Shown one piece after another: positions 1-7,175 of a DNA stretch of 10,001 bases. The notes below the pieces were generated by a model. The model did not search any database. It saw nothing but the letters and a program-made list of their open reading frames with translations, and was not told the DNA's origin. The translations under genes were made by a program, and so were the position numbers. This DNA is from Sphingomonadales bacterium (lineage in GTDB: Bacteria > Pseudomonadota > Alphaproteobacteria > Sphingomonadales > Sphingomonadaceae), in contig JAIYAA010000186.1 of NCBI GenBank assembly GCA_027489295.1, positions 1 through 10,001 on the forward strand, in the 5' to 3' direction. Position 1 is the first letter of the stretch; each line of letters starts with the position of its first letter.

Positions 1-2418
1 CACGAGCTGATCGACGCCAGCGCGATCCCCGACTGGGCCTTCGTGCTGCCCAAGGCGCTGGCCGTCACGCTGGTGCTGTTCTCCACGCTGATCGTCAGCG
101 TGATCGGCGGCATGGTGATGCAGCTGGTCCACGGCTATAGCGATTTCGAGCTGGGCAAGTATCTGCTCTGGTACGTGCTGCCGGAAACCGTCGACTATAC
201 CCTGCTCGCCGTGCTGGCGGTGTTCCTCCAGGCGCTCAGCCCGCACAAGTTCGTCGGCTGGGGTCTGATGGTGGTCTATATCATCGGCCGGGTGACGTTG
301 GGCAATCTCGGCTTCGGCGACGTGCTGTACAATTATGCGCAGGGCCCGGGCGTGCCGCTGTCCGACATGAACGGCCAGGGCAATTTCTGGATCGGGTCCT
401 GGTGGCTGCGGCTCTACTGGTCGTCGTTCGCGGTGCTGCTGCTGGTGCTGGCCCATGGCCTGTGGCGCCGCGGCACCGAGACGCGGCTGCTCCCGCGCCT
501 CAAGCGCCTGCCGCGCAAGCTGGCCGGCGTCGCGGGGATGATCGGGGGGGCGGCGCTGGCGGTGTTCGTTGCGACCGGCGTGTGGGTCTACACCAACACC
601 CATGTCTGGAACGTCTATCGCACGCCGATCAGCGACGAGCGCGAGCTTGCCGACTATGAGAAGACGCTGCTGCCGTTCGAGGGCGTACCGCAGCCCTCGG
701 TCGCCGCGGTGCGTGTCGCGGTGGACATCCAGCCGCATCAGCCGGGGCTGACCGCAGCCGGGCAGATGACGCTGGTCAACCGTACCGGCAAGCCGCTGGA
801 TGCGATCCACGTCCATCTGGGCGATCGGAAGACCAGGCTCCTGTCGGTAGCGATCCCCGGCGCCACCGTCGCCAAGGATTTCCCGCGCTTCCAGTACCGC
901 ATCTACCGGCTCGCCACGCCGCTGGCGCCGGGAGCGGCGACCACGCTCGACTTCCGCACCGAACGGCGCCAGCGCGGCTTCGCCAACAGCGGCAACGATA
1001 CCCGCGTCGTTGCCAACGGCACCTTCGTCAACAACAGCGAGTTCGTGCCGACGCTGGGCATCGACCGGTCCGGCATGCTGCAGGATCGCGCCAAGCGCCG
1101 CAAATACGGGCTGCCGTCCGAACTCCGCCCGCCGAAGCTGGAGGATCTCGCCGGGACGCGCTTCAGCGCCTTCCATGTCGACTGGATCAAGACCGACATC
1201 ACCGTCTCGACCGATGCCGACCAGACGCCGATCGCGCCGGGCGACAAGGTCGCCGATCGCAGCGAAGCCGGGCGGCGTACCGCGCGCTTCGTCACTTCGG
1301 TGCCGATCCTCAATTTCTATTCGGTGCAGTCGGCACGCTATCGGGAGAAGCATCTGCAGCACAACGGCATCGACCTGGCGGTCTATTACGACCCGCAGCA
1401 CGGCGCCAATGTCGATCGGATGCTCGCCGCCTTCCGCCACGGGCTCGATACGTACCAGCCGGCGTTCGGCCCCTATCAGTTCCGCCAGGCGCGGATCATC
1501 GAATTCCCGGATTACGCCCAGTTCGCACAGGCGTTCGCGGGCACCATGCCCTATTCGGAAGGGATCGGCTTCATCGCCGACCTCTCCGACAAGGAGAAGA
1601 TCGATTACGTCACCTATGTCGCGGCGCACGAGCTGGGGCACCAATGGTGGGCGCACCAGGTGATCCCGTCCGACAACCAGGGCGCGACCATGGGCGTGGA
1701 GACGCTGGCGCAATATTCGGCGCTGATGGTGATGGAGCACCTCTACGGCCGCGACCAGATCCGCCGCTTCCTCAAATACGAGCTCGATCGCTACCTCCGC
1801 AGCCGCGGCGGCGAGGTGATCGAGGAATTGCCGCTCGCCCGGGTCGAGAACCAGCAGTACATCCATTACCGCAAGGGCAGCCTCGCCATGTACCGGCTGA
1901 AGGACGAGCTGGGCGAGGCGCGGGTCAATGCGGCGCTCAAGCGCTACGACGCGAAGTTCCGCTTCCAGGGCCCGCCCTATCCCCGCAGCCTGGACCTGAT
2001 CGCCGAATTCCGCCTCGGCGCCAGCCCGGCCGATAATGCGCTGATCACCGATCTGTTCGAGCGCATCACCCTCTATGACATCAAGACCCGCTCGGCCGTG
2101 GTGACCAAGCTGCCCGATGGCCGCTGGCGCACCACGCTGACGATCGAGGCGCACAAGCTCTACGCCGACGGGCGCGGCAAGGAAACCGAGGCACCGATGG
2201 CCGAACAGGCCGAATTCGGCGCGTTCGCGGCGATGCCGGGGCGCGGTGCCTTCGCCGCGAAGGACGTGCTGACGCTCAAGCGCCTACCGATCCGCACCGG
2301 CACGCAGGTAATCACGCTGGAGACCAAGGCAAAGCCGGCCTTTGCGGGCGCCGATCCCTATAATGTCAGGATCGATCGCAATTCGGACGACAATGTCATC
2401 GGCGTGACGGCCGGCTGA
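1..2418 (+). CDS. ABC-2-type permease / M1-family zinc aminopeptidase fusion, 5'-partial
   Basis: The reading frame is open from base 1 to the TGA at 2416-2418, giving 805 visible residues; the GTG at 43 is internal and not the start. Residues 1-200 hold about five hydrophobic helices (roughly 19-43, 55-79, 84-100, 133-155, 176-198), the end of an ABC-2-like permease region. The rest resembles an M1 peptidase: HELGH zinc motif at 543-547, third zinc ligand probably Glu567, and Tyr623 in YRKG, fitting the M1 catalytic tyrosine. PYSEGIG around 517-523 probably replaces the usual GxMEN, with Glu520 equivalent to its Glu. Spacing from HExxH to Glu is 19 residues rather than 18, which I recall as normal for these fusions. 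Such proteins usually follow an ABC ATPase gene, so one is expected to the left. Substrate and transport direction are unknown. Being next to a Pls-like synthetase, it may process or export that product, but this is inference. The family call is firm. Confidence 0.9.
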   Translation, partial: HELIDASAIPDWAFVLPKALAVTLVLFSTLIVSVIGGMVMQLVHGYSDFELGKYLLWYVLPETVDYTLLAVLAVFLQALSPHKFVGWGLMVVYIIGRVTLGNLGFGDVLYNYAQGPGVPLSDMNGQGNFWIGSWWLRLYWSSFAVLLLVLAHGLWRRGTETRLLPRLKRLPRKLAGVAGMIGGAALAVFVATGVWVYTNTHVWNVYRTPISDERELADYEKTLLPFEGVPQPSVAAVRVAVDIQPHQPGLTAAGQMTLVNRTGKPLDAIHVHLGDRKTRLLSVAIPGATVAKDFPRFQYRIYRLATPLAPGAATTLDFRTERRQRGFANSGNDTRVVANGTFVNNSEFVPTLGIDRSGMLQDRAKRRKYGLPSELRPPKLEDLAGTRFSAFHVDWIKTDITVSTDADQTPIAPGDKVADRSEAGRRTARFVTSVPILNFYSVQSARYREKHLQHNGIDLAVYYDPQHGANVDRMLAAFRHGLDTYQPAFGPYQFRQARIIEFPDYAQFAQAFAGTMPYSEGIGFIADLSDKEKIDYVTYVAAHELGHQWWAHQVIPSDNQGATMGVETLAQYSALMVMEHLYGRDQIRRFLKYELDRYLRSRGGEVIEELPLARVENQQYIHYRKGSLAMYRLKDELGEARVNAALKRYDAKFRFQGPPYPRSLDLIAEFRLGASPADNALITDLFERITLYDIKTRSAVVTKLPDGRWRTTLTIEAHKLYADGRGKETEAPMAEQAEFGAFAAMPGRGAFAAKDVLTLKRLPIRTGTQVITLETKAKPAFAGADPYNVRIDRNSDDNVIGVTAG

Positions 2419-2429
2419 ACATTTCCGCT

Positions 2430-2494
2430 GCCGGGTGCTTTCGGCAAACGTTAGTCCGTTTCCAGACGGACGATCGGAGCGTAAGCACCCGGCA
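2430..2494 (+). promoter_or_regulatory. Nested inverted repeat in the leader of the Pls-like synthetase gene
   Basis: Twelve bases at 2429-2440 (TGCCGGGTGCTT) are perfectly complementary to 2483-2494 (AAGCACCCGGCA). The last base of the right arm is the A of the synthetase ATG. The 42-base interval contains a second perfect hairpin, GTCCGT at 2454-2459 with ACGGAC at 2466-2471 and a 6-base loop. The likely ribosome-binding GGAG (2476-2479) lies between the inner hairpin and the right outer arm. As RNA this would fold into a stem-on-stem structure touching the start codon, suggesting translational control. As DNA, the arms could be operator half-sites. The 75-base gap means the upstream gene may or may not be co-transcribed. 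No U-run follows the outer stem, so a classical terminator is unlikely. The structure is seen directly; the role is inferred. Confidence 0.55.
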
Positions 2495-5400
2495 TGAGCC
2501 CAAGGATTGACGACCCCGCGAGCGAACCCGTGCAGACGGTGTTCGCCTCGATCGCGCCCTCCCCCGCCCTTCGCGAGGAGGAACCCTATGCGCGCGACGA
2601 GCTGCTGCACGAGATCTTCGAATCCGCGTGCCGGCAGCATGGCTGGCGCGGCGCGGTCCGGCTGCTCGGCGACGATCCGGAGAGCAGCCGCCGCACCGCG
2701 CTCAGCTATGTCGAGCTGCGCGACCGGGCGCTGCGCTTCGCCCGCCAGCTGCGCGACATGGGCGTGCAGCGCGGCGACCGCGTCGTCCTCTGCCTGCCGC
2801 GCGGGCTCGATCAATATATGGCGATCCTCGGCGTGCTCTGGGCCGGCGCCTGCTATGTGCCGGTCGACTGGACCTATCCGCAGGACCGCATCGACTTCAT
2901 CGTCGAGGATAGCGGCGCGGTGCTCGTCGTCACCGAAAGCGCGCGCGCCGGGGAAATGACGGGCCGCGTGCTCGCGGTGGACACCGCGCTGGGCGACCTC
3001 GCCGCGCGCGAGGCGCTGCCGCTCGGTCGCGCCGAGACCGGCAGCACGCCCGACGACCTCGCCTATATCATCTACACCTCGGGCACGACCGGCCGGCCCA
3101 AGGGAGTGATGATCACCCACCGCAACGCCGCCCATCTGGTCCGCTCGGAATCCGCGATCCTGGCGCTGGAGACCGAGGACAGGGTGTTCGGCGGCTTCAG
3201 CCTCGCCTTCGACATGTCGGTGGAGACGATGTGGAGCGCCTTCTTCGTCGGCGCCGAGCTGCTCGTCGCGGGCGAGGCGCTGGCCAAGGCCGGGCCGGAC
3301 ATGGCGGAGGTGCTCGCCGCCGAGCAGGTGACGATCTGGCACGTCGTGCCGTCGCTGCTGACCCTGGTCGAGACGGAGATGCCGGCGCTGCGCCTGCTCA
3401 ACCTGGGCGGCGAGGCGTGCCCGCCCGATCTGGTCACGCGCTGGGCGCGGCCGGGCCTGCGCATCCTCAACACCTATGGCCCGACCGAGACGACGGTGAC
3501 CGCGACCTGGACCGAAGTCCAGCCCGGCCGCCGCGTTACCATCGGCCGGCCGCTGCCAGGCTATACGGCCTGGATCGTCGACGAGCAGCTCTGGCCGGTG
3601 CCAGCCGGTGCCGAGGGCGAACTGGTCCTCGGCGGTCCCGGGGTCGGTGCGGGCTATGTCAATCGCCCGGACCTCACCGCCGAGAAGTTCGTCCACACCC
3701 CGTTCCACGGGCCGGACGGCCAGCCGGCGCTGATCTATCGCTCGGGCGACCTCGTCCGGCTCGATGCGGTGGGCGACATCGACTTTATCGGCCGGATCGA
3801 CACGCAGGTGAAGATCCGCGGCTTCCGCGTCGAGCTCGGCGAGATCGAGGCGGTGATCGCCGACGATCCCGCAATCGCGCAGGCGGTCGTCCACCTGTTC
3901 CGCGACGACGATGGCGCCGAATTCCTCGCGGCATTCCTCGTCGCGCGCGGCGGTGCGGCGATCGACCTCGACGCAGTGCGCACGCGCGTACGCGATCGAC
4001 TGCCCAACTACATGCGGCCGGCCGGCTATCAGCTGCTCGACGCGCTTCCCACCCTCCCCGCCTCGGGCAAGGTCGATCGCAAGGCGCTGCAGCGCCCCGC
4101 GCTCGCCCCGGCCAGCGAGCGCGAGACCGTCGCGCCCGCCACCCCGCTGGAGGTGCAGCTGCACGCCGTGTGGGCGGAGGCGTTCGCGCCGCAGAAGGTG
4201 TCGGTGACCGACGATCTGTTCGAGGATCTGGGGGGCCACTCGCTCAAGGCGGCGCGCCTCGTCTCGGCGATCCGCAAGACGCCGGGCCTTGCCGGCATCT
4301 CGATCCAGGACCTCTACGCCGCCCCCACCATCCGCACGCTCGCCGAGCGGCTGAAGGACAAGGTCGTCGCCGACACCGCAGCCGAACAGCCCTTCCACCA
4401 CACGCCGGCCGCGACCCGCTGGCTTTGCTGGATCGCCCAGACGATCGCGCTGGTACCGATCTACGCGATCGCCGGGCTGCAATGGTTTTTCCCCTATGTC
4501 GCCTATGTGCATCTGTCGGGCGACATCGACCGGGTACCGGCGCTGATGGTCAGTGGCCTCAGCTTTCTCGCCATTCCGCCGCTGGCGATGCTCGCCTCGA
4601 TCCTGGTCAAATGGCTGGTGATCGGCCGCTACCGCGCCGGTGACTATCCGCTCTGGGGCAGCTATTATTTCCGCTGGTGGTTCGTCCGTCGCTTCTCCGA
4701 GGTGATCGCCACCCCCTATCTTGCCGGCACGCCGATGATCCGTGCCTATTACCGGCTGATGGGCGCCAAGGTCGGCAAGCGCGCCTTTATCGGCCGCGGC
4801 AACATCGATGCGGCGGACCTGGTATCGATCGGCGACGGCGCCGTAGTCAGCGACTATGCGATGCTGGCGACCACCTCGGTCGAGCGCGGGCTGCTGCGGA
4901 TCGGGACGGCGACGATCCGGCCCGGCGCGTTCGTCGGCTCGATGGGGGTGGTCGGGCGCAACTGCACCATCGGTGAAGGCGCGGCGCTGGAGGATCTGTC
5001 CGCGCTGCCGATGGGCACTACCATCCCAGCCGGCGAACGCTGGAGCGGATCGCCCGCGCGTCCCATCGCGACCGGCATCCCCCGCGAGACCGACGATGAA
5101 GCCGGCCCGCTCCGCCGCCTGCTCACCGGCATCGCGCTGACCATCGGCGCGCTGATCCTGCCGATCGTCGCGATCCTGCCGATTGCGCCGGGGCTGGTGT
5201 GGATGATCGAGATCGACTGGAACACCGAAAGCTACAGCTATCTGCTGATCTCGCCGATGCTCGCGGTCACCTATGTGCTGCTGATGTGCGTGCTGACGGT
5301 CGCGGCCAAGCGGCTGTTCCTCGGCCGGGTGAAGCCGGGCCGCTATTCGATCCACAGCTGGTTCTATGTCCGCTTCTGGTTCGTCCAGCAGGTGAACGAC

Positions 5401-6516
5401 CTCGCGCTGCGGCTGCTCCACCCGATCTACGCGACGCTCTACGTGGTGCCCTGGTACCGGGCGCTGGGCGTGAAGGTCGGGCGGCGGGCCGAGATCTCCA
5501 CCGCGGCGGCGATCGTCCCCGATCTGGTCGAGGTCGGGCCGGAGAGCTTCATCGCCGACGCGGTGCTGTTCGGTGCTGCCCGGGTGGAGCCCGGCGCGAT
5601 CCGGCTGGCGCATACCAAGATCGGCCGCCGCTCGTTCATCGGCAACTCCGCGCTGCTGCCGGCCGGCGCCACGATCGGCGACGGCGTGCTGATCGGCGTG
5701 CTCTCCAAGCCGCCCGAGGACGGCAGCGCCGCCCAGCCCGACGGCACCTGGTTCGGCTCGCCGCCGATCTCGCTCCCGGTCCGCCAGACGGTCGGCCTGT
5801 TCGACGAAGGCGCGCGGTTCAACCCCAGCAAGCGGCTGATCGCCACCCGCCTTTCGATCGAGGCGATCCGGGTGACGCTGTCGCTCACCCTGTTCGTCGC
5901 GTTCTTCAGCCTGCTGCTCTCGATCGTCAGCGAACTCGATGACCTGCGCAACGGCGGGCATCTGATCGTCTACGCCTTCCCGTTCCTCTATGTCGGCTTC
6001 GCGCTGGCCTGCGGGATGTCGGTCGTGCTGCTGAAGTGGCTGGTGATGGGGCGGTACAAGCCCACCACCCAGCCGTTGTGGAGCACCTTCGTCTGGCGGA
6101 CCGAGCTGGTGACGGCGACCTACGAGAATCTCGCCGTGCCCAACCTGCTCGAGCCCTTGCGCGGCACGCCGTGGCTACCGGCCTATCTGCGCCTTCTCGG
6201 CTGCAAGATCGGCAAGCGCTGCTATATCGACACCACCGACGTGACCGAGCAGGATCTGGTGGAGATCGGCGACGACGTCGCGCTCAACGACTTTGCCGGC
6301 CTCCAGACGCATTTGTTCGAGGATCGGGTGATGAAGGTCAGCGGCGTGAAGGTCGGCGACCGGGCGACGCTCGGCTCCTATGCGATCGTGCTGTACGATG
6401 CCGAGATCGGCGAGGACGTGCAGCTGGGCGATCTGTCGGTGGTGATGAAGGGCGAGACCCTGCCTGCGGGGACGTCATGGGAAGGCTCGCCGGCACAGCT
6501 CGCGCAGGAGGCGTGA
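2494..6516 (+). CDS. Pls-like membrane-bound NRPS: adenylation, carrier, three (2 TM + LbH-like) modules
   Basis: This 1340-residue protein probably makes an amino-acid homopolymer or oligomer at the inner membrane. The adenylation domain (about 33-535) has YTSGTTGRPKG at 194-204, FDMS with Asp240, NTYGPTE at 326-332, YRSGD at 415-419, GRIDTQVKIRG from 433 and Lys526 in ASGKVDRK. The carrier domain (about 550-622) has DLGGHSL, with Ser583 as the phosphopantetheine site. Then come three repeats of a TM pair plus soluble domain: TMs near 643-672/681-710, 880-905/916-943 and 1122-1146/1157-1185. Each soluble part opens with GR(Y/V), carries hexapeptide-like IG/VG repeats and closes with WxGSP (Trp850, Trp1086, Trp1329). 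No HHxxxDG condensation motif or thioesterase is visible. Architecture and length match S. albulus Pls (about 1319 residues). The ATG start has GGAG 14 bases upstream, a long spacing, and the next in-frame start (GTG 2530) has nothing better. The gene overlaps a downstream phosphopantetheinyl transferase. The monomer is uncertain. Confidence 0.93.
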   Translation: MSPRIDDPASEPVQTVFASIAPSPALREEEPYARDELLHEIFESACRQHGWRGAVRLLGDDPESSRRTALSYVELRDRALRFARQLRDMGVQRGDRVVLCLPRGLDQYMAILGVLWAGACYVPVDWTYPQDRIDFIVEDSGAVLVVTESARAGEMTGRVLAVDTALGDLAAREALPLGRAETGSTPDDLAYIIYTSGTTGRPKGVMITHRNAAHLVRSESAILALETEDRVFGGFSLAFDMSVETMWSAFFVGAELLVAGEALAKAGPDMAEVLAAEQVTIWHVVPSLLTLVETEMPALRLLNLGGEACPPDLVTRWARPGLRILNTYGPTETTVTATWTEVQPGRRVTIGRPLPGYTAWIVDEQLWPVPAGAEGELVLGGPGVGAGYVNRPDLTAEKFVHTPFHGPDGQPALIYRSGDLVRLDAVGDIDFIGRIDTQVKIRGFRVELGEIEAVIADDPAIAQAVVHLFRDDDGAEFLAAFLVARGGAAIDLDAVRTRVRDRLPNYMRPAGYQLLDALPTLPASGKVDRKALQRPALAPASERETVAPATPLEVQLHAVWAEAFAPQKVSVTDDLFEDLGGHSLKAARLVSAIRKTPGLAGISIQDLYAAPTIRTLAERLKDKVVADTAAEQPFHHTPAATRWLCWIAQTIALVPIYAIAGLQWFFPYVAYVHLSGDIDRVPALMVSGLSFLAIPPLAMLASILVKWLVIGRYRAGDYPLWGSYYFRWWFVRRFSEVIATPYLAGTPMIRAYYRLMGAKVGKRAFIGRGNIDAADLVSIGDGAVVSDYAMLATTSVERGLLRIGTATIRPGAFVGSMGVVGRNCTIGEGAALEDLSALPMGTTIPAGERWSGSPARPIATGIPRETDDEAGPLRRLLTGIALTIGALILPIVAILPIAPGLVWMIEIDWNTESYSYLLISPMLAVTYVLLMCVLTVAAKRLFLGRVKPGRYSIHSWFYVRFWFVQQVNDLALRLLHPIYATLYVVPWYRALGVKVGRRAEISTAAAIVPDLVEVGPESFIADAVLFGAARVEPGAIRLAHTKIGRRSFIGNSALLPAGATIGDGVLIGVLSKPPEDGSAAQPDGTWFGSPPISLPVRQTVGLFDEGARFNPSKRLIATRLSIEAIRVTLSLTLFVAFFSLLLSIVSELDDLRNGGHLIVYAFPFLYVGFALACGMSVVLLKWLVMGRYKPTTQPLWSTFVWRTELVTATYENLAVPNLLEPLRGTPWLPAYLRLLGCKIGKRCYIDTTDVTEQDLVEIGDDVALNDFAGLQTHLFEDRVMKVSGVKVGDRATLGSYAIVLYDAEIGEDVQLGDLSVVMKGETLPAGTSWEGSPAQLAQEA

Positions 6517-7157
6517 CCGGGCCGGTCTGGCTGTCCGGCCCGGTTTCGGACTGGCCGGCGGCGGCGGATCGGCCGATCGCGTGGCACATCCGGCTCGACG
6601 ATCCCGCGGTGGCGCGGCTTCATGTGTCCGCTGCCGTCCGCGCCGAGGATCTGCGCGACCTGGCGAACAGGCCCCAGGCCGAACACCGGCTCCGCCGGCG
6701 GCAGCTGACGCGCCTGCTGCTTGCGCGCATCGCCGACCTGCATCCGGACCAGATCGCGTTCACGCGCTCGGCGCTCGGCGCGCCGCTGCTGGCCCTGCCC
6801 GAAGGCTGGCATGTCAGCGTGGCGGGGCGCGGGGTGGAGGCGCTGATCGGGGTTTCGCGCGCCGCGATCGGCGTCGATCTCGAGGAGTTGCTGGATGCCC
6901 CCCTCCCCGACGACGCGATAACGGCGGGCGAGCGAGGCACCCTCGCCGCCGCCGGTCCGCGGGAATGGACCGCCTGCTGGGTCGCCAAGGAGGCGCATGC
7001 CAAGCGTCTCGGTATCGCCTCGGCTGTGGACCCGGCCGCGATCCATACCGAGGCCCTGAGCACCGATCATTGGGTCGCCACGACCGCCGAGGGCGACTCC
7101 CGCTGTATCCTTCGGCAGTCGGGCTCGCTGCTGCTGGGCGTGGCGGTGGCGGACTGA
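6513..7157 (+). CDS. 4'-phosphopantetheinyl transferase, Sfp type
   Basis: It transfers the phosphopantetheine arm of CoA to the carrier serine of an NRPS, acyl carrier or similar protein. The 214-residue product, close to the usual Sfp-family length, has both signatures. IGVDLE puts the Mg-binding acidic residues at Asp122 and Glu124, and WVAKEAHAK places Lys159, Glu160 and Lys164 as in the WxxKEAxxK motif. The chosen start is the GTG at 6513-6515, which overlaps the synthetase TGA in GTGA. AGGAGG at 6506-6511 is only one base away, so initiation probably relies on translational coupling. The frame is open further upstream, but that part is antiparallel to domain logic: it overlaps the conserved third module of the synthetase in another frame. 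A start at GTG 6622 would cost 36 residues. The natural partner is Ser583 of the preceding synthetase; action on other carrier proteins in the cell is possible. Confidence 0.9.
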   Translation: MTGPVWLSGPVSDWPAAADRPIAWHIRLDDPAVARLHVSAAVRAEDLRDLANRPQAEHRLRRRQLTRLLLARIADLHPDQIAFTRSALGAPLLALPEGWHVSVAGRGVEALIGVSRAAIGVDLEELLDAPLPDDAITAGERGTLAAAGPREWTACWVAKEAHAKRLGIASAVDPAAIHTEALSTDHWVATTAEGDSRCILRQSGSLLLGVAVAD

Positions 7158-7168
7158 GCGCCACCGCC
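7142..7168. terminator. GC-rich hairpin between convergent genes, possible bidirectional terminator
   Basis: GGCGGTGGCG at 7142-7151 and CGCCACCGCC at 7159-7168 form a perfect 10-bp inverted repeat with a 7-base loop. The loop contains the TGA stop of the transferase gene (7155-7157). It lies at the only junction between the plus-strand synthetase genes and the minus-strand efflux genes, whose ends are 18 bases apart. Neither strand shows a T-run after the stem, so it is not a textbook intrinsic terminator. A role in stopping or stabilising both convergent transcripts is inferred from position. Confidence 0.5.
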
Positions 7169-7175
7169 GGCCGGG

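Noticed and set aside
43..45. GTG as the start of the first gene
   Set aside because: The frame is open back to base 1, the preceding codons fit the same membrane protein, and permease/M1 fusions are much longer, so this is an internal valine.
2429..2494. Leader inverted repeat as an intrinsic terminator for the upstream gene
   Set aside because: No U-run follows either stem, the loop is long and structured, and the right arm ends in the next start codon, so a leader regulatory role is preferred, though attenuation is not excluded.
2575..2959. ATG at 2588 preceded by GAGGAGGAA, an excellent Shine-Dalgarno
   Set aside because: It is out of frame with the synthetase, and its product is Arg/Ser/Ala-rich with no recognisable fold. 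The GAGGAGGAA encodes Glu residues of the real protein.
2284..5961. A 1225-codon open frame on the minus strand, antisense to the synthetase
   Set aside because: The plus-strand frame has clear NRPS motifs throughout. The antisense product is a low-complexity Asp/Arg/Ala/Gln/His-rich string with no domain, as expected when a GC-rich gene has few A/T third positions and so few antisense stops.
6036..6512. Upstream extension of the transferase frame
   Set aside because: It overlaps the conserved third module of the synthetase in another frame and is Arg/Ala-rich without transferase features. The overlapping GTG at 6513 gives a normal family length.
6378..7070. A 230-codon minus-strand open frame opposite the transferase
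   Set aside because: The plus strand carries both transferase signatures; the antisense product shows no motif and is a composition artefact.
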